From positions 6,457,538-6,521,537 of the forward strand of contig RPFO01000154.1 of assembly GCA_009746045.1 (NCBI GenBank): DNA of 64,000 nucleotides. The letters run 5' to 3'. Within the stretch, counting starts at the first letter, position 1; each line of letters starts with the position of its first letter. The notes under the pieces are model-generated. The model was given only the letters and a program-made list of their open reading frames with translations. It had not been told where the DNA came from and made no database searches. Position numbers and translations under genes: made by a program. Positions 42,629 to 53,200 of the stretch are shown one piece after another. The DNA is from Mesostigma viride. Taxonomy: Eukaryota; Streptophyta; Mesostigmatophyceae; Mesostigmatales; Mesostigmataceae.

Positions 42629-45535
42629 ACCACTGCAGGCCCACTAAAAGTGACGGATGCAAGCAGAAATAGAGCGATTTTTGCAAAAATACTCCATATT
42701 CTGCGCCATTGTCTTGGAAACCTTTGCATTCTTCACTCAATTATCGTCATGGCTGTCATGGGATTCATATACATGCCACTGGGGCTGGATACATTAGCCA
42801 ACACAGACTAAAAAAGCGATCATCAAGGGACAAAATCACCATCAATCACAGTAGATGCTGGCATTCGGAACAAGCACCATAGTGCCTACAAGCCTCAAGA
42901 AGGGGAGCTTGGCTGACCAGTCGTGCCTGTCGGCTGACCAGTCTCTTTTCTAAACGGGCCCCGCTCGGCAGCACACACAATCTCCTTTGCAGTACTTGGC
43001 CCACTCTGCTGGGCACCCCTGCTGTGCGTGTCTTATAGCAGCTAATCCAAATATATATCTGCCAGGTGCCTCTCTGCTACATGGAAATACAAAGCGCAAT
43101 CAAGGACAGCAGTGGCTTGGGCTGCTATTCAATTGAGCTCAGCACCTAGCTGCTGTACAACATAATTCTGCATCAGTGCCTGTCCTAATTGCGCCCCCCC
43201 GCCCCCTTGCCATCATCGTCATGCTCATCATAGTCTTTGGAACGTGCACTGAACTCCAACCCTTGGACAGTCCATAGGTCATTAAGAATCTGTGCATGTA
43301 ATGCTAGCTCTTCTCAGTTGAACTCATCTACCACCCTCTCATGGTCGTGTCATCTCTCATGTAATCCACCTAGGTTTATCGTGGCCACTGATCTTTCAGC
43401 CCCTCCTGACATCAAAATCTGGGCAAACACACTGTTGACATCGCCCTTCCGTTTTAGCCTGCATGGCTCCTCATGTTTACCCTTATCTCATCCCTCAACA
43501 CACCTAGAACTGTCTATTCATCCCCCTTGCATAGGCGGTGCATAACTGCGGCATGATGGGGGATTGCCAAAAATAGGTGTAAAATGCATGGGATGGCACG
43601 GGGAGGCTCACACTCATCGGTTTACAATCACACTCATGTGCTAACAATGTCCCTCTCTGCTTTTGACACTGCATGCACATGCATTTCCTACCGGCTATAT
43701 CAAGCCTTTAGTGTGGTTTGGTGCATCAAGAGAAATGGCAGGTCAGCTGAGTGCATCAGACCACATTTGTGTTAAGTGTACGCTTGCAACGCTGTTTGCC
43801 CACCGCATGGAGCTCCCCTTTCGGACAGTGGCGCAAGTAGCACTTACACCTTACTCCCAGCCGCTCACCCTGCCCATGCTAGCAACAAGAACAAATGCAT
43901 GGTCCCCATCCCAACGTAAGGTGCATCACATGGATGGCCCTGCCATCACCTAGCAGTGTGCCACCCCTCTCCACCTCAACCTACTCTGAAATGCCAGGGC
44001 CCCAACAAACCTTTCAAGACATGGCACTCCTCAAAGAAGGCAACCCCTCAAAGAAGGCGAGGCAGTTTAGGTCTAGGGGGGCTTTGGGTAAGTTAAAAGA
44101 TGATAGAGTTCACTAACACAGGCCACGGCAACGACAACCTGCCTCACCCGCTGCATCCATACATCACAAGCCATAAACTGCACAGCCTGGCATGATTGCC
44201 TAAGGGTCACGTGATCCAAGGTGCCCTTCAGGCTCACCCCAGCACACCGGCCCATCCTCACCACCCCACTGGTCATAGTCATCTACAGTGGCATCAAACT
44301 CCTCTAGGACAGAGTGCAGTAAAGGCAACATAGACGTCCTGACACAATTGAATAAGAACGTGGCTGCTACCTACTGCCCTTAATAAAAAATGTCCATGGC
44401 TTGCACAAATACGCATTCAATTCTTCAAGCAAGCATGCTAACACCTTCACAGCACATCCCAAGGTTTATATCCATCGAGCTTTGTCAACAAGCATGACTT
44501 CCTGATGCAAACTTAGCTGTCAAGCTAGGAGGAGGAAAGCTAGGTAAAGAGGTGAGATAGACCCCCCCACAGCACCTTCCTGCACCAAAACCATGACAAT
44601 ATCATCCAGAGCTTGCTAAATACGTACAGCTAACCGGTAGCGGGCGACCTTGCAGTCCAGGTTCAGCGCGAACATCTCGTGTCAGCACCCGGCGGAGATG
44701 GCGGACGCGAACCCACAATGCTATAAAAGCGAGTCATAAGACTATTTCGGGGAGCGGTGAACGGCTTGGAACACCGAAGGTATGCCGCGACAAAAGCCTG
44801 AAGTTTTTCTCGGAAATACACGCCTGGATGTGGATTAGGGCACCGTTGTCGTGCTTGTGCTTGCGTTGCGAGCAGGCAACCAGTGTTTCTTGCAGTGTCG
44901 AGCAGTAACAGATGGTGGCGCGAGAGCAATATGTGACTTTTAAATCATGGCTACACAGCTTACACCTCCGCAGGCATGTTGGAACAAGCCCCGCCATGCC
45001 GTGAGCCGAAAAAAAGGAAGAAACGCATCAAGCAAGGACGGTCGTAAACGTCACTGAAAACAGCAAAATCTGACCTGCCGGCAGGTAATGCGACAGCCTG
45101 GAAAATGTGATTCGTTTCTCGAAAAACTGATTAGCGCTCGTGAAAGTAGACTTGAAGCCCATTCGGATTCCACCTTTTGGGAATTGTGAGCTTCCAACAA
45201 AAAAGTTTCCCCCACAATTAATAAACATGCATTTTCGCTGCCAATTCCAGATCTGGCCGACACAAAAAATCAGCGTCTCAGTTTGCGAATTATTTTGACG
45301 CATGAACATACGCGAATAATATCTACCATGCATCATCGCAAAGCAGGAGAGTTTACGCGTCGTTTGCATCCATCGCAGCGACTTAATATGCATAATTGAC
45401 TTTTGACTGATATTCCGGCGGACATAGGGTCGACAGCCATGCGAGGTGGAATTTTTCTGGTCCCGTCGTCCTCAACGCGACGCGTTCGCGCCAAAATTCC
45501 CAGGATCTCATGTAACCGGACGGACCGATTTTAGG
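42629..45535. other. No gene or repeat recognised
   Basis: 2.9 kb. Short ORFs only (up to 121 codons, 45028-45393 minus), none with a motif. A small ctcaaagaaggc duplication lies at about 44030-44055. Confidence 0.5.
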
Positions 45536-45711
45536 TGATGTGTATCCTGACCTGGCCTGGCCCCAAGGACCGTTCTAGCTAGATTAAGCTGCATGGGTAC
45601 TGATCGAAACCTGCCATGCATGAACTACACACAGCAGTTGCTGGCCGACCTAGTGGTCCCAGCTAAGTTTGAACACCGCATTCACTCCCTCTCTCTTGCT
45701 GGGACTGCTAT

Positions 45712-45784
45712 TAATTAAGTTAAATTAAATTAATTTATAACACATCCATGTGACTCCGGTTGGGAGATCATCATGTAGCATGTG
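45712..45784 (-). mobile_element. 73-bp tail-only LINE insertion
   Basis: AT-rich tail plus about 45 bp of LINE 3' end (gactccggttgggagatcat) on the minus strand, flanked by the 12-bp TSD tgggactgctat (45700-45711 and 45785-45796). Confidence 0.88.
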
Positions 45785-46013
45785 TGGGACTGCTATGCAG
45801 AACAAGAAGATGAGCCGTGGAAGACGATTGTCCAGGTCCACACGCCAGCCCCAGCTGTGGGCAAGCCCCCTCACCCCAGGAGGAAGGGGCGCTTTGCTGA
45901 GTAGAGTAGTTAGGGTTTTCTAGATTAGCTTAGAGTTAGCTTAGTTCGGTTTTCGCGGCTTCGCCCACCTCCATCCATCCATGCAGGCAGCGAGGGAATA
46001 CGTGCTACATTAT

Positions 46014-46046
46014 CAAGGAGACAACCAGCGCAGGCCAGAAATCGGG
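46014..46046 (-). mobile_element. 33-bp SINE1 fragment in a LINE 3' UTR
   Basis: aaggagacaaccagcgcagg … atcggga between two copies of tacattatc (46005-46013 and 46047-46055). It is one of the smallest insertions in the window. Confidence 0.75.
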
Positions 46047-46287
46047 ATACATTATCTCCCAACGGAGTCATGTTAAAAATTAATTTGATTTAATTTAGTT
46101 TACTTTACTTTACTTTACTTTAATTTAATTTAAGTACTCGCCGTACTGTGTATTACTCGAATGTTCAGAGAGTAGAAAACTAAATGCAGCACACTAGAAA
46201 GTCAGACACTTACTGCGCACATTGGCCCCCCAGAAATATGAATGAATTAAGTTCCTCCCAACTAATGCACTGCAAAAACTGAAAACT

Positions 46288-46655
46288 ATCAAGGAGACAA
46301 CCAGCGCAGGCCAGAAATCGGGAGAATCCGGACCATGGTAGCTCAAGCCTGCCGTTATCTCAGTGTCCGCGTTTTCGAGTCGTTCAGGATGATGAATATG
46401 AATGGAGATGGAAATGTGTAGCTACTAAGCCTCAAGTGTGCATTGAAATTATGGCTGGCTTACGTGTAGAGCGACTAGATGACCTAGACGGTGGGGCCGG
46501 AAACAGCTTGCTTGATCAGGGCGTGTGTTTCGAGCCTAACTGGCCGGGAGTGTCTAGTGGTGAGCACCATGCATGGCTGCGATCGCTCTCCCACCATTTA
46601 CGAGGAAATACCCGCAAATGGAAAACCACTGAAAAGGTCTAGCTAGTCAGTCATG
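46288..46655 (-). mobile_element. SINE1, near full length
   Basis: About 365 bp, from tcaaggagacaaccagcgca to ctagctagtcagtcat. It matches 60549-60913 throughout. No TSD found. Confidence 0.85.
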
Positions 46656-46882
46656 CTGGCCCGGACGTATATTGATCGGTTAATGAAGTGAGACAACTAG
46701 CTATGCCTGCTGGACGCAAGGCGATCCAATGCCATGGATGGACTAGGGTATATGAAGTGAGACAACTATGCCTCAGATAGTCAGTGTCTGAGAGGGAAGA
46801 CGCGAAGGCCGCGAGAGCCGGCGTGGCTATATCTGTAGGCTTCACCTGCATGGAGGGAGACAGAGGGTAACAAGTAAGGTTT
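46656..46882. other. LINE 3'-UTR-like debris
   Basis: Contains atgaagtgagacaactatgcc-type motifs twice, also seen near 24605 and 35217. No coding signal. Confidence 0.5.
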
Positions 46883-46894
46883 ATAGGGAAAACA

Positions 46895-47058
46895 GCACGC
46901 TAGACAGGACCCCTAGGGTAGATAGCTTAGAATAGAGTTGGCTTGATGTTGTAGATAGATTAGACCGGCCGGTAGCATTGTGTGTCCCCATGATTCCATC
47001 CATCGGGGTTAATGCTCCGTGACTCCCCAACGGGAGCACGAGTCTAATTTATTAATGA
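46895..47058 (+). mobile_element. 164-bp 5'-truncated LINE (family B) with 12-bp TSD
   Basis: Begins gcacgctagacaggacccct and ends with the hairpin gctccgtgactccccaacgg and an AATTTATTAA tail. TSD atagggaaaaca at 46883-46894 and 47059-47070. Same 3' end as 39340-39530. Confidence 0.9.
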
Positions 47059-47070
47059 ATAGGGAAAACA

Positions 47071-47159
47071 CACACGTGCATACACACACAACAAAAACAA
47101 CAAAAACGAAAACAACCAAAACTAAGAAGGAAAAGAGGGAACGCATACACACATACAAG
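47071..47159 (+). repeat. A-rich simple sequence
   Basis: acacacaacaaaaacaacaa-type low-complexity DNA beside the 47059 TSD. Confidence 0.7.
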
Positions 47160-47436
47160 CTGTTTCCGGCCCCACCGTCTATGTCATCTAGTCGCTCTAC
47201 ACGTAAAAAGAAAAAATGAAATGAAATGAATTATAACATGACTCCGTTGGGAGATCATGTAGCACACGTCTACACGTAAGCCAGCCATAATGTCAATGCA
47301 CAAGGCTACACATTTGCATCTCCATTCATATTCATCATCCTGAACGACTCGAACACGTGGACAAGATAACGACAGGCTTGAGCTACCATGGTCCGGATTC
47401 TCCCGATTACTGGCCCGCGCTGGTTGTCTCCTTGAT
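47160..47436 (+). mobile_element. SINE1 copy, interrupted
   Basis: Starts tgtttccggccccaccgtct and ends gcgctggttgtctccttgat. Interrupted at 47207-47268 by a LINE tail insertion. Confidence 0.85.
47207..47268 (-). mobile_element. 62-bp tail-only LINE insertion in SINE1
   Basis: An A/T-rich tail (aaatgaaatgaaatgaatta) then catgactccgttgggagatc. TSD tctacacgtaa at 47196-47206 and 47269-47279. Removing it restores SINE1. Confidence 0.88.
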
Positions 47437-47490
47437 ACACGATGGGGCTAAAAGAAGGGGCGTTCTATATCAATACTCCAAGGCCCAGTC

Positions 47491-49483
47491 TGCCACGGAA
47501 ACGAAAATGGCTGACGGCGGTATATGGCTGACGGCGGAGTTCAGATCTTTTGCGTCTGAGCCCCAAATTCGGTCAGACCACTTGCATGCATTCGATGCGC
47601 CTTTTTAAGACGCACTTGCCAGTATAAACGGCTACGCCGGCTGACAGTGACGCAGTATCGACAAAGTTACGCACGTGACAAGCTATGACGACTCCCAAAG
47701 CAAAGCGAGGGCTGGAAAAGGAGCTGGCACAGCTTCCCAGCGCCCAGCCCAACCCTAGCTCGCCCTCGCAACTGTCCATCCGCCAGGCTTACCCGCCAAA
47801 CCCTCGCCAAGCGCCTCGCCTGAGCCCAAGAAACCATGCCACGAGCACCAATTGCAAAAGTACCTACCAGATTACGACCGCTTTTCTTTCAGCGACTGGC
47901 TGCAGCTTACCACAGAAGAATGTGCCGAAATAGTGCGTTTCTTAGCACAGGAACGCAAGCTCCACGGGGCCACAGGGCCCATCCCCGCCGACAACCAGGA
48001 GGCGTTCCATACCAGGCCAGAGCTCCAGCAACGCCTCGCTATCCTGTGCAGCTTCATCCAGCTACCTATGGACAAAATCGCCGCCAAGATCCGCGCCCCA
48101 GCCCAGCCTGCGCGGCCGACAGCCACATCGCCTTCCTCCCTCTGCAAGGATGACCTCCGAGCAGTGCTGGAGGAGCACGTGACCTGCATGGCCGTTGGCC
48201 GATCGAGAAGCTGACCTCGCTGAACACGACGCGCTCAACACGGTGGAGGCCCGGGTCTCCAATGTGGAAACCAAGGTCGTCCACAAGCTCCAGTTCCCCA
48301 GTTCACGACGCTGCACACCGCGGCGCAGGCATCTGAGACGCACGCTGCACTTGTCTCTCGCCTAAACCAGGCGGAGGGCAAGTGCGGCGCGCTCACGAAG
48401 AAGCTTGAAGCCATCACCGCCCACACCGAGGCCCTGGCCTCACAGGTCCCAAAGATAGCGGAGCAGACGGCCACCGGCATCGCATCCCAGCCACCCCGGC
48501 TGGATGCTGGAGAAATCCCGCCCCTCTCCTATGCGGACTTGCTGCGGACAGCGACCGCCTCCACCACCGACGCCATCGCTACGAAACTCCAGGAGCTTGA
48601 AGACCTTCGCCAGGCTCAACAACGGGAGGCCACCGACCGCGCCCGCCGCGACTGCCGGGTGGTGCTGCGTCATTTCCCCCAGAAGCCAGGTGAGATGTCA
48701 ACCTCCCTTGCAGACGAGCTCTTAAGGACCAGCTCCTTACCCTCATGGGCCTGGTAGGTGACGGTACAACTGCGTGGGTGCCACCGCCTTCCCCACTCAC
48801 GGGACAAGGGGGCTCCCCCACCAGTCCTGCTCACCTTCCCCTCCCGCGAGGACAAGCAGCGGTTGCTCTCTCGCCGCAAGCGGTTGCACGACCTCACCTC
48901 ATGGACGCTGGACGACGACCTGACCCCCGCTCAGCAGCAGCAGCGACGTGACCTGTGGCCTGAATACCTCCGCCACAAGCAGGACCCCCAGAAGCCCAAG
49001 GTGTACTGGAGGGGCGGGGACCTGATGATCAACCACAAGATGTGGACGCCCCCAGCGGGCTAGAATAGCTTGTAGCCCTAGCTTGTACCCACTGGTAGTC
49101 ACTGCCGCTGTGGCAGCCATGCCTAGAATGTTTGCCTAGCTGTGCCATCATATACCTAGTCACGTGCACCGCTAACGCACGGTACACAACCAGCCATAGC
49201 CTTAGCTTAGTCCTTGTACAGCCATGCTACGTCCTGGCTACGATCAGATTACTTGCCCACGCTCCTTGTTATGCCATGCTCATGCACATGGGTCTTATTG
49301 CACCCACAGATTGCCGGATCGTTAGCGTGTCCGTTTAGCTAGTGTGCCCGAATGCAGCTGTGGCATGCCTTCGGCATGAAGGAGACTGGGGGTCTCTGCC
49401 CTTTCTCCTGTTGTGCACACACAGGGATTAAAAGCACTTCGGTGCTCCGTGACTCCCCAACGGGAGCACGTAATTAATTAATT
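47491..49483 (+). mobile_element. ORF1-only ('half-LINE') retroelement, copy 2
   Basis: 1993 bp bounded by the 11-bp TSD aaggcccagtc (47480-47490 and 49484-49494). Same order as copy 1: 5' UTR with aaaatggctgacggcgg, ORF1, 3' UTR, family-B hairpin gctccgtgactccccaacgg (49443-49462), tail taattaattaatt. No RT. Copy 1 has the family-A hairpin, so two 3'-end types carry the same ORF1 body. Confidence 0.9.
47685..49063 (+). pseudogene. Frameshifted ORF1 of the half-LINE copy 2
   Basis: Collinear with 25308-26672. It starts MTTPKAKRGLEKELAQ and ends KVYWRGGDLMINHKMWTPPAG (split as KVYWRGGDLM and INHKMWTPPAG). Frame changes near 47845, 48200, 48295 and 48720-48760 break it into at least five pieces. 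Confidence 0.88.
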
Positions 49484-49494
49484 AAGGCCCAGTC

Positions 49495-50200
49495 CTAGTT
49501 GTCTGAACTTGTCTCCTTGATAGTTGTTGCTGTATCCAGACAGGAGGCACGCGCCTAGCTTTCACGAGCTTATTTATTATTAGTCAGGATAAAGAGTTGT
49601 GTGACTAGTTCATTAGTTGACATGCAAGTAACAAAACCCTGAGAAACATGCACAGCTGGCTCTTCCTAATAAAAATACGCAGGGACCCATACTAATAAAA
49701 TTATTCTCATATGTCCACACCGAAAGGAAGCATCAGCAGTCACTTGAACGAGGTTAGAGGTAATATCCTTGCCTTCCTGCATGCTCAGCTGTGCCCATGA
49801 ATCTATTATCATCGGCCCACACTGGGAGCCTGCCTGGCTTAGTAACAGATACGATGAATGCCAGCCAGAGCGTGCCTAGTCCGCAAATGCACAGTAGCTT
49901 CCTTGCACGTAGGGACCGGTAACTAAGCAGCTTCTTTCCTTCTTCTGTGTACATCTGAAGAGGAGAATGGGAGACTAGAGATATCCGGTGCCCCAAACAA
50001 GTGCCAAGTTATTGGATCAGGGCATCATTATTGCGCCAGCAAATTGGCGACTTGTGACGTCGCGCTGGAATACAGAGGTTGGGCCTCGGTCAATGCGGTA
50101 ACCACCCAGTACGTGGGTTGCGCTAGCAGGCAGCCAGCCCGCAGCTCCGTAAAAAAAGAAGCAGTACACAAGCCCGTGGCTTCATGAAGAAAGAAGCCGT
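49495..50200. other. No gene recognised; downstream of CAX
   Basis: About 700 bp after the CAX stop. A short cttgtctccttgatagttg near 49508-49526 resembles the SINE1 3' terminus. Confidence 0.5.
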
Positions 50201-53200
50201 CTAGTTGGGCCCTGGCCACTCCACGTGGTACACGCCCAGGGAGGCGTCCTTGTGCACGAAGAAGCTCGCGCTCACGACCACGTACGCGAACACAAACATA
50301 AGGCCCTTGAGCCAGTTGGACAAGCCGTCCTGCACACACATCAAGGGGAGGGGGAAACAGTCGGTGCAGACGATAGTCAGAATAAGGGGCTGAGAGACCG
50401 GGAAAAAATACCAGAGAAGGCCAAGAGAAAGGATTTGTGGCAGTACTGCCCAGGTCACCTTGATGGAATGGGCCATGCCTCCAGCAGCCTGCCTGCAGCC
50501 ATGCGGCGGTGGCCAGCTAGACGGGTCGAGTCCTTTCGTCAGTACATAAAGAACTATGACAGGCCTGTGCCAGTTGTCCCATTGATAACTCTTTAGGGAC
50601 AAAAAGTGCCTGCATGTCGCAGCTAGCTACAGGGTTTTGATGCCTAGGCACATGTCAGTGCCTACCTGCACGTGTGCATGTGGCTAGTTCTCACCTGCAG
50701 CAGCCGAGCCCAAGTGAACACAACATTTTCACTAGCCACCCTTCTTTGTTCTTTTTTTTCTTTTTATTTCCTCGCGAAGGCCTAGCATGGTCGGCGAAGC
50801 CGTAGCAAGGTCTGCAACAGGTGCGAATGGGGGCCCTATCCTCGCTACTCCCGCCCGTCCTATCGCACGCGCTCACCTGCAGCAGCACGGCCACGGTGAG
50901 CACCGAGGTGAACATGGTCGCGGTCTCGAACAGGTGGAAGTTGAGGTCCAGCGGACGGCCCCACGCCCACGCGAGCACGACGCAGAACGGGATCTGTATG
51001 ATGGCAGGGTACAGTGGAACAGGGTAGGAAGGGTAAGAGGGGAAAGAGGGGTGAGAGGAACACATGTGTGTGCGGTGGGCAACCAAGCACGGCGCAGATC
51101 GGGATGTGTGGGGTGGCAGAGTACAGGGGGGGAGTCGGTGCAGGGCACAGGGGCAAGAGACGAATGGACACTTTCGCAACACAGCACCAAGAGAACCAGT
51201 GCCCCAGCTCAATTAAACACGTGTTCTACACGGCAGAAAACCAAAAACAACCACACCTGCATTATTCTGTCATAAACCTGCACAAGGTAGCCTCTGCCAG
51301 GGGCGACATGACAGAGTACGAGCACTACGGTTTCTTTTGCAGGGCAACGATGTTGCAACGAGTGGTCAACACCATCGCCCCGGGACCGCACTCACCACCA
51401 GCAGGGAGATCTGCGTAGCAGAGCCGACGGCCACACCGATGGAGATGTCCTGTGGTGGCAACAGAGATGAAGAAGAATCCAGGCATGAGAACAAAATCAT
51501 GATACCAAAATGTCAGCGTCAGACAACATCTTCACATTACTAATGTCAACAGGCAAAGTCAACCATTCCAAAAAAGGAAACAGTACAGAGGAAATCAAAT
51601 AATCAACCCTCCCTTCTCCTCCACAAACCCCCCGTCTCCTGCCTCAGCCACCACACCCCCTCACATATCAACCACTACTACATATCAACCACTACTTCCC
51701 CTAGACAACCCCTCCTCATCCCCTCCTTTTGGCACACACCAGCACGTTGCACACGGCGACTGTTTTAGGCCACCCACCCCAAAGAAAAACCCATCCCTTG
51801 TCCTGTCCCAACCACGAAATCCTACATCCAGCGCTCTTCTCCGCCCCCTTCCACCTAGCAACTCATTGAGCACGTCCTACACCCCACCCCACCCCACCCC
51901 ACCCCACCCCACCCCACCCCACCCCACCCCACCCCACCCCACCCCACCCCACCCCACCCCACCCCACCCCACCCCACCCCACCCACCCCACCCCACCCCA
52001 CCCCACCCCACCCCACCCCACCCCACCCCACCCCACCCCAATCACTTGGCCCCCCCCCGCATCTACTGTCAACAACGAATACCCCTCACGAATGCTAGTC
52101 TCCCACCCACCAGCTTGTTGCGTACAGCAAGACCATGCCACCCCCCCCGCCACCCTCCTACCGACTGACAACATTCCCCCCGATGACCCACCAGCTTGTT
52201 GCGCACGGCGAACATGATCGCGCTGGCGTGCTCGGCGGCATTGCCCACGATGGGCAGGATGATGACGGAGATGAAGGAGACCGGCACGTTCCAGGTGGAG
52301 GACGCGCCCTCGATCGCGTCCACCAGGTACTCGGACAGCACGCTGATGAAGATGGTGAACACGCCCAGCCACGCGACCGCGCCCCAAAAGCCCAGCACGG
52401 GGTCCTCGTCATCGCCCTCATCATTGTCCTCCTCTTGCTGATGGTGGTGGTGTTGGGGGGGGGGGGGGGACATTGGGCATCGATTTACGAGCATAGAGGT
52501 GATCAGATGTCCGCCGTCGTCCTCCTCTTGCAGGTGTTGGGGGGTTGGGGGGATACGGGGCAAACACAACGGAAGAGCACAAACGCGCAAGTTTGATGGG
52601 ATTGGCAAGCCGTTGTCCTCCTCTTGCTGGAGTGGCAAAGCGTGGGAGGGGGCCAAGGGCACAAACACGCGAAATAAAGGCATGGATAGGTTGACTCACT
52701 GTCGTCCTCTTCCATTGTTGTGCTGTGCTGTGCTGTGCTGTGCTGTGCTGTGCTGTGTTGTGCTGTGCTGTGCTGTGCTGTGCTGTGCTGTGCTGTGCTG
52801 TGCTGTGCTGTGCTGTGCTGTGCTGTGCTGTGCTGTGCTGTGCTGTGCTGTGCTGTGCTGTGCTGTGCTGTGCTGTGCTGTGCTGTGCTGCGCTGCGCTG
52901 CGCTGCGCGGTGCAGTGCAGTGCAGTGCCGTGCAGTGCAGTGTCGTGTGATGGTGTGGCGTGGCGTGACGCGCATGAATGCGCCCGACGAGAGACATGAA
53001 CAAACAAGATGTGTTGATAAAAGCCCGTGAAGGGGGGAGGGGGGGGGGGGGGGGGGAAAGGACTATGGTGGCGAGGCGACGCGACCCCAACCCTCCCAAC
53101 GTACACATTCGTAGAGGTCCTTGTGGCTCATCAGCTGGAAGTAGAGGTAGCAGATGTACGCGAGCAGCATGATGCACGAGGAGAAGCGGGAGAGCGCCAG

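Larger units (their letters stand above)
45536..46140 (+). mobile_element. LINE 3'-end fragment
   Basis: gtatcctgacctggcctggc onward matches copy 1 from 22778 (LTWPGP…) through the C-terminus and 3' UTR. It ends with ctcccaacggagtcatgtta and an AATTT/CTTTA tail. Two insertions sit inside: 45712-45784, and a SINE1 fragment near 46014-46046. Confidence 0.82.

Noticed and set aside
51878-52040. Interstitial telomere
   Set aside because: CCCCA units do not match a known algal telomere (CCCTAAA type) and lie in an intron beside other simple repeats.
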